64,000 nt of DNA from assembly GCA_963573385.1 (NCBI GenBank), contig CAUYLG010044510.1, forward strand, positions 1-64,000, in the 5' to 3' direction. This DNA is from Cacajao melanocephalus. Taxonomy: Eukaryota; Chordata; Mammalia; Primates; Pitheciidae. The translations under genes were made by a program, and so were the position numbers. The notes beneath the pieces were generated by a model that was not told where the DNA came from, did no database searches, and saw only the letters and a list, made by a program, of their open reading frames with translations. Positions 1 through 13,253 of this stretch are shown piece after piece (within the stretch, counting starts at the first letter, position 1; every line of letters starts with the position of its first letter).

Positions 1-1425
1 TGTTCAGTTGATTAATCACAATTACCTTTATTTTTGTATTGGTCTATGTCCTGAGTACTTTTTAAAGCATTGACTGTTGTGGATCCATAGAGAAGTCAGA
101 GAAAGCAGATGAAGCTCTCTGGTAGGAAAATGGATTGAATAATCTTGCCATTCAAACTGTGGTATCAGAATATGACTATATATGTTGCAATCAGGTGCAT
201 GAGTTTCTTGGCTTTCTGGGACGTGCAAAATAAAATTCAAGACAGGGTACAGAGAGAACACATTCTACATACCCCACAGAACCTTGGCATAACTGTTTGT
301 ACCTTACTGGTAAGAACTGGCATTGGCTTTTGTTCAGTCTTTTGTTCACAGACTGGCAAGGTTGCTCCCGATTTTCTCTTTACATGGTTAATTCCTTTAC
401 TGATCAAATCTCATGAGAGCGAAATGAAGTGTCCCGTAACTGGCACTACATTCATAACCTTTTCTATGACATGTTAATCATTTCTTTGTGTGCTCACTCA
501 CTGACCTTTACTTCATTGGCCAAAGGAGTGCCCCATGTCAAAGTAATGTCCTCATGTCTCCATCCCATTATCCCTTTGGGGCAGAAAAGATGCTGTCATA
601 CCTGTCTTTGTCCCCAAAGTAGCTGGGTGCCTGGTGTGTAGATGTTAAATGAATAAATTGTTTAGGCAAAGTCGTTAGCAGCATGATCTAATGACCACAA
701 ACAGAAACATGTATGTATGGAGGGAGGGGCAACTTATATTTTAAGAATTGTGTTTTAAAAGTGGTAAATTATTTCAGTATAAATCCAGCATTAATGATCA
801 TAAATAATAGATTAAATATATTGAGCATGTACCATGAGCACCATATTCTGTCACCTCTTTCATTAAGTGAAAGACTGTTTTGTAGTTTAAAAGGAAGGAA
901 AATAGAAAATATAATTATAACTACATTTAATAATATAGGATAAAGGGCTCAAATAGAATGATGCTGGTATGACAGAGTATTCCTAACAGTCTTCCCAGTT
1001 CTTTTTACATTAATATGGAATGTGGAATGAATTAAAGAAAAATATAGTAAGTCATAAACGTTTACAATTCTCCTCTTTCCTCACCATCTAAGGAGGACAA
1101 ATTCTGTGCTTATTTCGCTTGTTATTCCTTGCGAGGTAAGAAAGGTTAATGATTAAACTGAGGTTAAGCCAAATTGCTCCTTAAGAGAAAATATGGTGTG
1201 GGGTAAGGGTTGGGGAACATCAGAACAGGGACCTGTGAAAGAGGAGGGTGAGATGGGAGGAAGAGCAATCACCCTGGACAAAGTGAACTTGGGACAGAGA
1301 GGAGTAACAGGGCTTTCAGGGAGTCCTTCTGATGACGCCATGGAGTTATTCCACTCTCCCCACTCCCATCCCCCCATTCACCTCTGCTGTCGAGGCCTCC
1401 CCAGAAACATTTGGCCAAGACTTCC
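1..1425. other. Unique intron sequence, no feature recognised
   Basis: AT-rich sequence without recognisable repeat or exon. The short open frames here have no family resemblance, no coding bias I can see and no splice context. Confidence 0.5.
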
Positions 1426-1556
1426 AAGTTGTCGTTGTTGTTTAGCTCATCAGCTCTCGTTAGTGTTAGTGTATTTTATGTGTGGCCCAAGACAATTTTT
1501 CTCCTTCCAGTGTGGCCCAGGGAAGCCAAAAGATTGGATACCCCTGCTCTAGATGG
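1426..1556. mobile_element. hAT-type non-autonomous DNA transposon fragment
   Basis: The block from the TTAGCTCATCAGCT stretch to GGATACCCCTGCTCTAG matches one end of a common mammalian hAT-type element, whose terminus reads as a reversed CAGGGGTATCC and whose body has the paired TGTGGCCCA motifs (about 1480 and 1511). Only one end survives. I am not sure of the exact family (MER30-like is my best guess). Confidence 0.55.
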
Positions 1557-1565
1557 TACACAAGT

Positions 1566-1665
1566 CTTAGATGACCAGCCTTCACTGGTCATCTAAGTAA
1601 CAGACACTTTCAGTGTCTAAGTGTCTAACATCTAAGTAATAGGCCACAGTAACAGACACTGAAAG
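1566..1665. repeat. Cluster of perfect inverted and direct repeats (hairpin cluster)
   Basis: A 13-bp perfect inverted repeat (CTTAGATGACCAG at 1566-1578, complement at 1585-1597) has a 6-nt loop. A 7-bp stem follows at 1602-1608/1612-1618. A 12-bp inverted repeat links 1607-1618 with 1654-1665. Direct repeats CATCTAAGTAA (1590-1600, 1629-1639) and AGTAACAGACACT (1596-1608, 1648-1660) overlap these. Confidence 0.9.
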
Positions 1666-1846
1666 TCAGCACCTTCATTGTCATGGTGGAATGGAAATGG
1701 GATAACTATTTTAAACCAATTTTGAATTTAAAAAAAAATAATTTAAATATTCCTATTCTCTCACCCCACCCACCCCTAACTTCTTTGCATTATTAATTTT
1801 CTTAGCTAATCTTATTTCTAAAAAAGCAAAAACTTCCAAGAGAATT

Positions 1847-2677
<831 letters not shown>

Positions 2678-3411
2678 TGTTCTTCCAGGGCTGCCATAAC
2701 TAAGTACCAGAAATTGGGTGACTTAAACAACAGACATTGAGTGTCTCACAGTTAGGGAGGCTGGAAGTCAGAGATCAAGGTGTGGGCAGGGCCATGCTTC
2801 CTCTGAGGATGCTGGGGAAGGATCCGTTCCGGGTCACTCCCTAGCTTCTGGTGGCTCCTTACTTAGCATGTGGCCTTGTCACTCCAGTCCTCCCAGAGCA
2901 CTCTGCCTGTGTTCCTGAGTCCACATTTCCTTTTTTTTTTTTTTTTTTTTTTTGAGAAGGAGTCTCGCTCTGTTGCCCAGGCTGAAGTGCAGTGGCACAA
3001 TCTCAGCTCACTGCAAACTCCTCCTCCCAGGTTCAAGTGATTCCCTGCCTCAGCCTCCCTGAGTAGCTGGGACTACAGGCACCCGCCACCACGCCCAGCT
3101 AATTTTTGTATTTTTAGTAGAGATGAGGTTTCCCCATCTTGGCCAGGCTGATCTTGAACTCCTGACCTCGTGATCTGCCTGCCTCGGCCTCCCAAAGTGC
3201 TGGGATTACAGGTATGAGCCTCTGTGCTTGGCCTACATTTCCCCTTTTTACAAGGACACCCGTTCTATCAGATTAGGGACCCCCTACTCCAGGATGACCT
3301 CTTGTTAACTAATTCTATCTGCAACAGTCCTATTTCCAAATAACATTTGGAGGTATTAGGGGTCAGGATGTCAACATATAAATTTGGAGGGACAAAATTC
3401 AGCCCATAACA
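2678..3411 (-). mobile_element. MLT1-type MaLR LTR, split by an Alu
   Basis: Two pieces, 2678-2930 and 3234-3411, form one MLT1-class LTR in reverse complement. The left piece has GCTGCCATAACTAAGTACCA and the right piece ends with AATTCAGCCCATAACA, both diagnostic. The inserted Alu at 2931-3233 is flanked by a duplication of ACATTTCC, confirming that it landed in an existing LTR. No internal MaLR region is present. Confidence 0.85.
2931..3233 (-). mobile_element. Alu (S-type) inside the MLT1 LTR
   Basis: Full-length reverse-complement Alu with a 23-nt T-run. The target-site duplication ACATTTCC lies at about 2923-2930 and 3235-3242. Confidence 0.95.
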
Positions 3412-3957
3412 ATGCCTGGAAGTGGTAGTTTTCTGGGGGTCAGGGTGAGTCTAGTTCTGCATTTTTAACAGCGTGCCTTTTTGGGGAGATGAGTGTCAAG
3501 CATTCACTGATTTCAGGTAACGGGGCCCTCTTGAGTCTGTGATGTAATCTCACACTCCCCTAAGAGCTATTTATGGCCTATAAGCCTGTGAGCATTTGAA
3601 TGCGCGTGTGCAGGAAAGACAATGAGCCAGACAGGCTTCTACACCCACTTAAGAGCACTCACATGGATCAGTCACCCACCCTGAATGCCACGTTAGTTTT
3701 GACATCTAAAATGTGTCTGGCATTTTCAGGCAGAGAAGGCTTTTAAAAAAAAATTCACATGGATGCCAGTTCCTTACTATCTCCCTAAAAGAGCCTAAAC
3801 ACAGAAATTCAGACACAGGGACTCACAAGAATATTAGATAATAAATAGCCAAGCTTCTGAAGAGGCCTGGAACCAGAGAATGATAGTTAAGGATTATTAA
3901 GCTTAATTTTTTGCGCTGTGGTCTGCCTGGCGTATAGTAGACACTCAAAAGTTTGTG
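3412..3957. other. Unique intron with a possible L2/MIR 3' tail near the end
   Basis: No exon. The last 40 bases (GCCTGGCGTATAGTAGACACTCAA) resemble the shared 3' tail of L2/MIR elements, too short to assign firmly. Confidence 0.4.
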
Positions 3958-4248
<291 letters not shown>

Positions 4249-4789
4249 GTTTGTGAAGAGGTGACAAGTAGAGTCTCTCTTCCCTGGGTATGAATCTAAA
4301 AGGTGCCTGTATTCAGCCCCTTCTCTTGGCTTCTATTGTAAGCAGAGGGAAACTGATGCCTTGTTTCGGCGCATGATCTGGGCAGATAGCAGGTGTCACA
4401 AGCCAGTGATGTCCAGCTGGATGGCACCCTGACCAAAATCAGAGAAGTATCCACTGCATGTTAAGGACCTCCTTTGAAGAAAATCCTGTGGCTAAACCAA
4501 TGCATTGCCCTTGGGAAGCAGACACATTCTACACTCTGCTGGACAGATGTGCACAGTCCATGTGGGCCCACCCAAGTTTCCTACTTCGTTCCTTCTTTCT
4601 TGTTTTCCTTTCCTTCCTCTTTCGTTACTTTTTAAGCCATTTATTGAGTTTATCTTTTGAAAACACATCTTGAGGATATGTTCAAAGACGACCCATCTAG
4701 AGCTTCCCGTACGCTTGTATGCAGAGTGAGTTGCTTCTGGCTTCTTCTTTCAGCATCTTGATGCGTCTGTAGAGTCATTTATTGCCCTG

Positions 4790-4945
4790 CATACTGGTGA
4801 CCTCTGTATGTGCCTGGCTCCCAACAAGGCATGGAGTCTCAACTGAATTTTACTCACCTCTGTCTCCCTAATACCTAGTGCAGTACTGGTGAGCACTTCC
4901 TGGATGTTTGGTGGATGGTTATTGACTGGATGAATAAGCTGCTAC
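4790..4945 (+). mobile_element. Possible L2/MIR 3' end relic
   Basis: The order of motifs (CACCTCTGTCTCCCTAATACCTAGTGCAGTACTGG, then GGATGGTTATTGACTGGATGAAT) follows the L2/MIR 3' tail. It is strongly diverged. Confidence 0.5.
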
Positions 4946-5082
4946 TCTCTGCTTGGATAGCACTGTTCTACAGTGTCACGGAGGACACAAGGAAATAGAA
5001 TTGATGGTAGGTCATTCCTCATTTGCGTTGCATCACAAGGGTAAAACATGTACTTATTCAAAACAAGTGGCATCATAATAAC

Positions 5083-5442
5083 TTTTTAAATTTTAATTTA
5101 ATTTTATTTTTCTATAAGTTATTGGGGTACAGGTGGTATTTGGTTACGTGAGTGAGTTCTTTAGTGGTAATTTGCGAGATTTTGGTGCACCCATCACCTG
5201 AGCGGTATACACTGCACCGTATTTGTAGTCTTTTATCCCTTGCCCCCTCACTCTTCCCCTCAAGTCCCCAAAGTCCATTGTGTCATTCTTATGCCTTTGT
5301 GTCTTCATAGCTTAGCTCCTACATATCAGTGAGAACATAAAATGCTTGGTTTTCCATTCCTGACCTAGAATTTTCATTCTGGGTCACTGCAAATACTATT
5401 AATTTGTTCCTTTTTATGACTGAGTGATATTCCATTTTGTGT

Positions 5443-5482
<40 letters not shown>

Positions 5483-5640
5483 CACAGTTCCTTTATCCAC
5501 TCAATAGACGGGCATTTGGGTTGGTTCCACGATTTTGCAATTGTGAATTATGCTGCTGTAAACATGCTTGTGCAAATATCTTTTTCGAATAGTGACTTAT
5601 TTTCCGCTGGGTAGATACCCAGTAGTGGGATTGCTGTATT
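5083..5640 (-). mobile_element. L1 3' end (3' UTR and end of ORF2), antisense
   Basis: Reverse-complement L1. The stretch ATAAGTTATTGGGGTACAGG and the following TGCACCCATCACC stretch are 3' UTR, and GATATTCCATTTTGTG through GGGTAGATACCCAGTAGTGGGATTGCTG is the end of ORF2. It is 5'-truncated and abuts the next Alu at its right end. Confidence 0.92.
5439..5481. repeat. (GT)n microsatellite inside L1
   Basis: About 20 GT units with one TAT interruption. It grew at the L1 position that normally carries a short GTATATGTG stretch. Confidence 0.95.
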
Positions 5641-5672
5641 GGTGTCCTAATAAATTCGTAAGTCAAGAGAAA

Positions 5673-5976
5673 GGCTGGGCGCTGTGGCTCATGCCTGTAA
5701 TCCCAACACATGATTTGGGAAGCTGAGGCAGGAGGACTGCCTGAGCCCAGGAGTTTGAGACCAGCCTGGGGAACATAGTGAGAGTTTGTCTTTACAAAAA
5801 AAGAATTTAAATTAGCCAGGAGGAGTGGTGTGCTCCTGTAGTCCCAGCTACTCAAGAGGCTGAGGTGGAAGGCTCATTTCAGCCAGGGCAGTCAAGGCTG
5901 CAGCGAGCTGTGATTGCACCATTGTACTCCAGCCTCGATGACAGAGTGAGACCATGTCTCAAAAAAAAAAAAAAAA
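5673..5976 (+). mobile_element. Alu (J-type)
   Basis: Sense-strand dimer with J-type differences and a 16-nt A tail. The target-site duplication AGTCAAGAGAA lies at 5661-5671 and 5976-5986. Confidence 0.95.
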
Positions 5977-6003
5977 GTCAAGAGAAGGACCCAGGGGTGT
6001 AAT

Positions 6004-6205
6004 GGGAGAGCACTGTTCATAGACTCCGTAGATTTGTTTTCTAGTCCTGACTCCACAAGTTACATATTCTGTGGCCCTGGGAACTTCCCTTAACCTATGT
6101 GAGCCTCAGTTTACTGATCTAAAAAGTGGGCCTAATACCTATCTGAAAGAATTACTGGGGATATTAAGGGTATGATGTACATTAAAGTGCTTCGTGAGTG
6201 ATAAC
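6004..6205 (+). mobile_element. MIR SINE
   Basis: The middle and 3' part of the MIR consensus are recognisable: TTCTAGTCCTGACTCC, then CTTCCCTTAACCTATGTGAGCCTCAGTTT, then AAAGTGCTTCGTGAG. Confidence 0.82.
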
Positions 6206-7090
6206 ATGGTATCTAAATCTAAGGTATGTTGCTTTTATGACACAAGGCAATCTCTGAGTTAGGACAGACCAGGGGAGTGGTAACAATCAGTAAATGTTCT
6301 GAGTTGCTGGGTAGGAGTGGGCAAGTAAGGCATCTGCGAGAATTAGAACTTGAACAGAGCTTTGAAGAATACGGCCACCTGGGGTAGACAAAGGGAAGCA
6401 GTGTGGCCTGAGTACATGCACACAGTGCGGTTAGCCAGGGGGGTATGAACGAACCCCATGGCTGCCACAGAGGGCTGGTGGTGCCTGAGATGGCTCTCCT
6501 TCCATGAAGTAGAGAGAAGGTGCTTGGAGTTCTCATTTCTCAAATGGAGCTCAATTGCTTGTCATATTACATACACATACTGTTATGTGTGATGATGCTC
6601 TGTTCCAGCCCTGAAAGAACTGGTGGAGTCCTCGCAAATCACTGGCCATTCTCCCAAACACGGCATGCGTTTATGCTACGCCGCCATTGTTTCACAAGCA
6701 CTTTTCAGCGTTTATGGAAATGGTGCCCTTCTGTCTTTGGTAACTGCTTTGCTCATCTTTCAGGATTCAGCTTACATCTTGTCTTCTCTGTGCCGCATTC
6801 CTGACAGCAGCCATCTCTCACCTCCCGCTCCTGTGCACACAGGCATACAGAAACAGTCTTGTTCCTCTCTGCTCTTGGAGCACCAGTCAGCTACCTGCAC
6901 TGGACCACTGATCCCAGTGAGCTGTGATGGTTTTTGGTGTCTGTCTCTCCGCGAGACCATGGGCTCTTAGGGAACAAGGGCTGTAACCTGTTCCGCTCTG
7001 ACCCTCCAGAGTCTCATATAACCTGTATGACCCATGAAGGTGCACAGCAATGGGAAGGACAGAGGGAAGAAGAAGGAAGCTCTTTTCAAC
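6206..7090. other. Unique intron sequence
   Basis: No exon or repeat recognised. The longer open frames on both strands (about 100 codons) show no known protein family. Confidence 0.45.
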
Positions 7091-7091
7091 C

Positions 7092-7431
7092 TCTGTACAT
7101 TCTTCACACAGAAAAGCAGGCTCATAGCAGCTGACTTGTTCTGGGCATCATCATAACTTAACAAGACAAGAGGAGGGCCAGGCGCTGTGGCTCGTGTCTG
7201 TAATCCCAGCACTTTGGAAAGCTGAGGCAGTAGGACCACTTGAGCGCAGGAGTTTGAGACCAGCCTGGGAAACATACTGAGACCTTGTCTTTACAAAAAA
7301 ATTTAAAAATTAGCCAGTAATGGTGGTATGTACCTGTAGTCCCAGCTACTCAGGAGGTTGAGGTGGGAGGATCATTTCAGCCGCAGCAGTCTGTACATTC
7401 TTCACACAGAAAAGCAGGCTCATATCAGCTG
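7092..7431. repeat. 42-bp direct repeat bracketing a truncated Alu
   Basis: Copies at 7092-7133 and 7390-7431 (TCTGTACATTCTTCACACAG...) differ at one base. Between them lie 42 bp of unique sequence and a 3'-truncated Alu. See findings. Confidence 0.95.
7176..7389 (+). mobile_element. Alu, 3'-truncated
   Basis: Sense-strand Alu from GGCCAGGCGCTG through the right-arm start. It stops about 70 bp short of the normal end, without an A tail, at the second copy of the 42-bp direct repeat. Confidence 0.92.
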
Positions 7432-7528
7432 TCCAAGTCAGAGAACAAGAGAGTGTGCCACGTTCACTCCAGTTGAATGGTTTCAAACTTTTTTCCTTTG
7501 AGGCGGATATATTTTTGGCGTTTGGCAG

Positions 7529-7763
7529 TGTCTTAGTCCATTTGGGCCACTATAGCAAAATACAGTAAACTTATAAACAGCAGAAATCTATTACTCACGG
7601 TGCTGGTGGCTGCAGAGTCCGAGATTGAGGTACCAGCAGATTGAGTGTCTGGGGAGGGACTTTTTGGTTCGTAGATGACACCTTCTTGCTGTGTCCTCAC
7701 ATGGTGGAAGGAGTGAGGTCACTCTCTGGGGTCTCTTATAGATGGGCACTAATCCCATATATG
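7529..7763 (-). mobile_element. MLT1-type MaLR LTR fragment
   Basis: TGTCTTAGTCCATTTGGGCC is the reversed 3' end of an MLT1A-like LTR. The remainder (TTCTTGCTGTGTCCTCACATGGTGGAAGG, then CTCTTATAGATGGGCACTAATCCCA) follows that LTR in reverse. The LTR 5' third is missing. Confidence 0.85.
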
Positions 7764-10610
7764 AGGGATACTGAAAGTAAATTGATGGAAGTGCTTATGC
7801 GAATGAATGAATGAATGAAACCATTTTGAAGCTAGATTGCTAGGTTCCTGCAGGTTATATCTTTGTATACTCCTCACCTTTCAAGAATGTCTGCAGATCT
7901 CTGCATACAATAACTTCCTTGAGGACATATAACTACAGTATGACAAGGCTTTTAAACTGAGCTATTATAAAGACAGGTTTTTTTGAGTCCAAAAAGTAGA
8001 ATTTGGTATCAACATTGGGTTTTGAAAAAGTGATTTAAGAGTTTGTCAACTATTCAAGTGTCAGAAAAAAAATAATGTAAACAGTGTGCTTAAGACATTT
8101 ATTTTTGCATTCTTGGTTCCCCTGAAATAAAGAGAAATTGTCTTGAAAAGCTGTAGATTTTAAATAAAAAGGAAAGCAGGAAGGTGACGTAATTTGCCTC
8201 TGCCTTTACAGAAATTCACTGTGTATGTGGCCTCTCTCCAATCCACCATTTTCCCACCTCCGCAGGCCCCATGTCAGCTGTTTCCTTCATATCATTGCAG
8301 TGCTTTGAGGGTGATTGTTGGTTTAAGCTACAGTCCATTCAAATTCATGAAAGACTAAGCAGATTGATAACAATGCCACCTAGATGAAGCGAAATTCTGT
8401 GATTTCGCTAGTCAAAATACAATCCCCCCCACACCGCAAGTGAGCATGGCTTCTGCTTTCAGATATGCTGTGGGTACAGAGAAAGGATTTCGTCCAAAAT
8501 GCCTTGGGGTTTTGTTCAGTCCAGAGTATATATATTTTTTCTCTTTTGCCTGTAGCCATTTCCATAACATTACTGAAAGGGCTATTTTCCTAATGAAGCA
8601 TGAAAATTGATTGTATCTTGCCAGGAGAGTTCTTCCTAAGTCTTAAGATATTAAAGATTTCATGAAAACCACATGAAGAATATCTTCTTGAATCATTTAC
8701 ATTTTTCCCTTTTGTAGGCTTATGTAACCATGCAGAAAATCTAATAAGTGTGCTATTAGTGTACCATGTTTCATCCCGCAGGCAGCTGTGCCATGGGGCA
8801 CCAGTGCCCAGGGCCTGTGGATAGCATTAACCTGTACAACTTTCTGAAGTAAAGCCCAGTGGGAAAATCTATAGGTAATTGAACAGACAGTCCATTTTTA
8901 TCAGACTTCCCCTGCCCCTTCCCTGTTCTGTCTTTTCTCTTTTTTTGTGACAGAAGGAAACACTTTGGCCCTAGACCTTTTATTCACAATGGAGTATATT
9001 TTCCAAAGCAAATAGCTTGGACTATTTCAATTCTCAGAGCAATCTAGGTGGGCACAGAGAGCTAAATTTGGGTTTAAAGGAACCCTTAAATTAGTATCAT
9101 AGGAAGGCAGTGAGCAGGAAAAAAAAAAATAAACCTACAGGCATTATGGTCAGATGGAAATTATCCAGCACCCACTTACAAATGACAAATGGGTACCACC
9201 CAGCCTTTCTCATGTTCCAAAATTTAATAAAGGGTTCTCTCCAGATCCCCTAGAAACTCCCGTGCTATCAGGGTGAGAGAAGGAGGAATGATGAATTTTG
9301 GTAACGCCCCAGTCTTTGTAACCAGGCATAGAAGGACATTTGCTGGGCTCGGGATGAGTGTTAGCATGCAGTGGATAAAGGAATTGCAGAGTTGTTGACA
9401 GCTGTTTCCTCAGAGACACTGGTCCTGATAATATTTGCTTTGGACTCTTAAGTAACAGAGCTGTAGTTCTTAAAGTTTAACTTGAAAGGAGTTTTCTGTC
9501 TTCAGGTGACTTAGTCATGGAAATCAGTGAAGTCAAGCTTGGGCAATAATGTGTCCTTTCCAAATCCACGTGCTTCCTGATCATGCCAGAGTTTTTGTGA
9601 CTCCCTTCTCCTTGGTGTTCTTCTCTTGATGCGGTGATAGGGCCTGAACACATCCAGGCCGTCTTTGCTGGGAGAGGGCAGAATGCCTTGGCTTTCTCCA
9701 GCCTTGCCTTTCTTCATTGTCTTCACCCTGCAGTACTTCCGCAAAGCTGCCGGGTAGCTGGGTGAGTGGGCGTCTTTTCTTTGCTAGCCCAAGCTGAGTT
9801 CTTCTGAAGGGAAGTTAGCAGGGCTCAGCTGCTGCCACAAAGTCAGTCGGACCAATTCTCTTTTGCATGGCTACAAAATTAGACATGTTCAGGGGCTCGG
9901 GTTAATGCCATGCCCTCCTCTGGTCCTTGGAAAACTAAGAATGCGTGCAGGTAACACTGCAGTGATTCTGTGTTGCTCAGATGTATTTCTCTTCTTTTAG
10001 AGTTCCTCCTTCTATAGTATTCCCCTAATATTTATGTGCTGGAGCTTTCTTCTTTCATCCCAGGCCCCAGCTTAGCTCTGTGTCAGACAGGGGTGGGAGG
10101 TGCTGATCGTGGGGGCACACTGGCCATCCAGACCTCATTATGCTCACAGGTGTCCTTTCAATACCGCTAACCCAGATGATACATCACCATTTATACCTAT
10201 GAAGACATTTTCTGTTTAATTGATGCTCACTTAGACCTAAGATTGTTCATTAAAGTCCAGAGGTGCTCATTAAAATGAACATTGGATAGTGTGGTAGATG
10301 CAGGTCATCATTATGAATCCAAGAAAGGGCTCTGTGGAACTTGTTATATACGGCATTTATAGGTTGTTAAATTAAAGGATTAGTGTTGTGCTAAACCATT
10401 TTCAGGTTAATCAGTTGTGGGAAACCAGATCTGATGTTAAAGCAGGCTTAAACTATGGTTTTATAGTAGGAAAGTTGTTAAGCTACTGTTATTTCTAATA
10501 AACCCTCTAGCTTACTAATTGAGCGTACTCTGCAATTTTGCACTTAACTGAATATGGTCTTGTTCCCTAATTTTGTTATGTGTGAGCTTTATTTCTTCCA
10601 GCTGTGTTGT
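7764..10610. other. Unique intron sequence
   Basis: About 2.8 kb with no recognised exon. There is a short (GAAT)4 run at about 7800-7820. Possible faint MIR/L2 traces were not assignable. Confidence 0.4.
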
Positions 10611-10730
10611 AAGTTACTTTTTAGCAGGGACTATGTCAATTTTTTTTTTTTTTTGCCCATATCCTAAAAGCTTCTGGTATAATTCGAGGTATATAGCAGA
10701 TGCTAAGGAATTTATTGAGTGATTACTAAA
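10610..10730 (+). mobile_element. Possible L2/MIR 3' tail
   Basis: AGCAGGGACTATGTC, an A/T tract, then ATATAGCAGATGCTAAGGAATTTATTGAGTG follow the L2 3'-end order. A 16-nt T-run interrupts it. Confidence 0.5.
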
Positions 10731-10917
10731 TTTTTAGAATGTCATTACAATGGATTATCACATGGTTTTTGCCATGGTGCTTTATGTAACATGTTCCTAT
10801 TTACAGAAAACAACATGATATAACATATTGGTCAGCAATGAAGTTGTTTTCAGCAATAGGAAAAGCATTACAGAGTTCTTATGGAAGTAGAGAAGATAAA
10901 TAGGTCTCATTTGGGTG

Positions 10918-11285
10918 TGATACCGTATATTATTTTGTTTTCATGCTGCTAATAAAAACATACCCAACCTAGGTAATTTATAAAGAAACAGAGGTTGAAT
11001 GGACTCACAGTTGGATGTGGTGGGGGAGGCCTTACAATCGTGGTGGAAGGCAAGAGGCACATCTTACATGGCAGCAAGCAAGGGAAAATGAGAGCCAAGC
11101 AGAAGGGGAAACCCCTTATAAAACAGTCAGATCTCATGAGAGTTATTCACTACCACGAGAACAGTATGGGGGAACCACTCCCATGATTCAGTTGTCTCCC
11201 ACCAGGTCCCTCCTACAACATGTGGGAATTATGGGAGCTGCAATTCAAGAGGAGATTTGGGTGGGGACACAGCCATGCCATATCA
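10918..11285 (-). mobile_element. THE1/MST-type MaLR solo LTR
   Basis: In reverse complement it begins TGATATGGCATGGCTGTGTCC and carries the AGCTCCCATAATTCCCACATG block and the TTATAAAGAAACAGAGG region, all characteristic of the THE1/MST family. It is nearly full length (about 368 bp). No internal sequence flanks it, so it is a solo LTR. Confidence 0.92.
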
Positions 11286-11846
11286 TGCCCCAACCTGATC
11301 AGATATGGCTTCCAGACTGGCCCCTGGAGTGGCCTGAATCCCTTCACCAAGAATCATGTGTAGGACAGATCAAAAGGTTCCTTCTGCCATTTATCTTGCA
11401 CTTGGTAACTGCTAATGATTGCCTGTTAACCATACACATTAACATGCCTGTGAAACAGATAGAAAATAAAATAAGTAAAAAATTGTGTAAGTGGAAAAAC
11501 TAAGACCCAAACAAGAAATTATAGATCATTTCTAAGTAGTGGCCAGGACATTTTTACAGAGAAACCATACCGTTGAACCATAGTCGATGTAAGAATACGA
11601 CTAATGGTTGTGGACTTTCAGGAATAGAATGAGTCTCAGGCAGACGTACTCAGGCAGCTTGGCCTGGGATATCCGAGAAACTGAAGTCCAGGGCCAAACC
11701 AATGAGGTAACTCCACCATGGAGCTAACAGGACACTGACATGGCCCTGTGTGCCCCTCCACTTGGGCCTCTTGTTCAGCCTTGTATCACATGTCCGCTTC
11801 CTGACACATAAACTTCTGTTCCCTACATTCTCCGCTTTACCACAGG
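11286..11846. other. Unique intron sequence
   Basis: No exon or repeat recognised. The 162-codon + frame over 11015-11503 is mostly LTR antisense sequence. Confidence 0.45.
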
Positions 11847-11847
11847 C

Positions 11848-11886
11848 TCATTTATGTATGCATGTATATATGTATGTATGTATGTA
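11848..11886. repeat. (ATGT)n microsatellite
   Basis: Imperfect ATGT units precede the body of the following Alu. They sit where its T-run (tail) should be, so they probably derive from the Alu tail. Confidence 0.85.
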
Positions 11887-12182
11887 TTTTGATACAGCAT
11901 CTCACTCTGCTGTCCAGCTGGAGTGCAGTGGTGTGATCACAGCTCCTTACAGCCTCTACCTCCCAGGCACAAGTGATCCTCCTGCCTCAGCCTTCCTAGT
12001 AGCTGGGACTACAGACATGTGCCACCATGCCCAGCTAATTTTTAGATTTTTTTTTTTTTTTTGTAGAGATGAATTCTCAAGGTGTTGCCCAGGCTGGTCT
12101 GGAACTCCTGGGCTCAAGTGATCCTCCTGCCTCGGCCTCCCAAAGTGCTGGGATTACAGACAAGATCCAATGTGCCCAACCC
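11887..12182 (-). mobile_element. Alu (J-type)
   Basis: Reverse-complement dimer with an expanded T-run in its middle A-rich linker (around 12048-12062) and many old substitutions. Confidence 0.92.

Positions 12183-13253
<1,071 letters not shown>

Noticed and set aside
11015..11503. 162-codon + frame
   Set aside because: Mostly antisense THE1/MST LTR sequence; no coding relevance.
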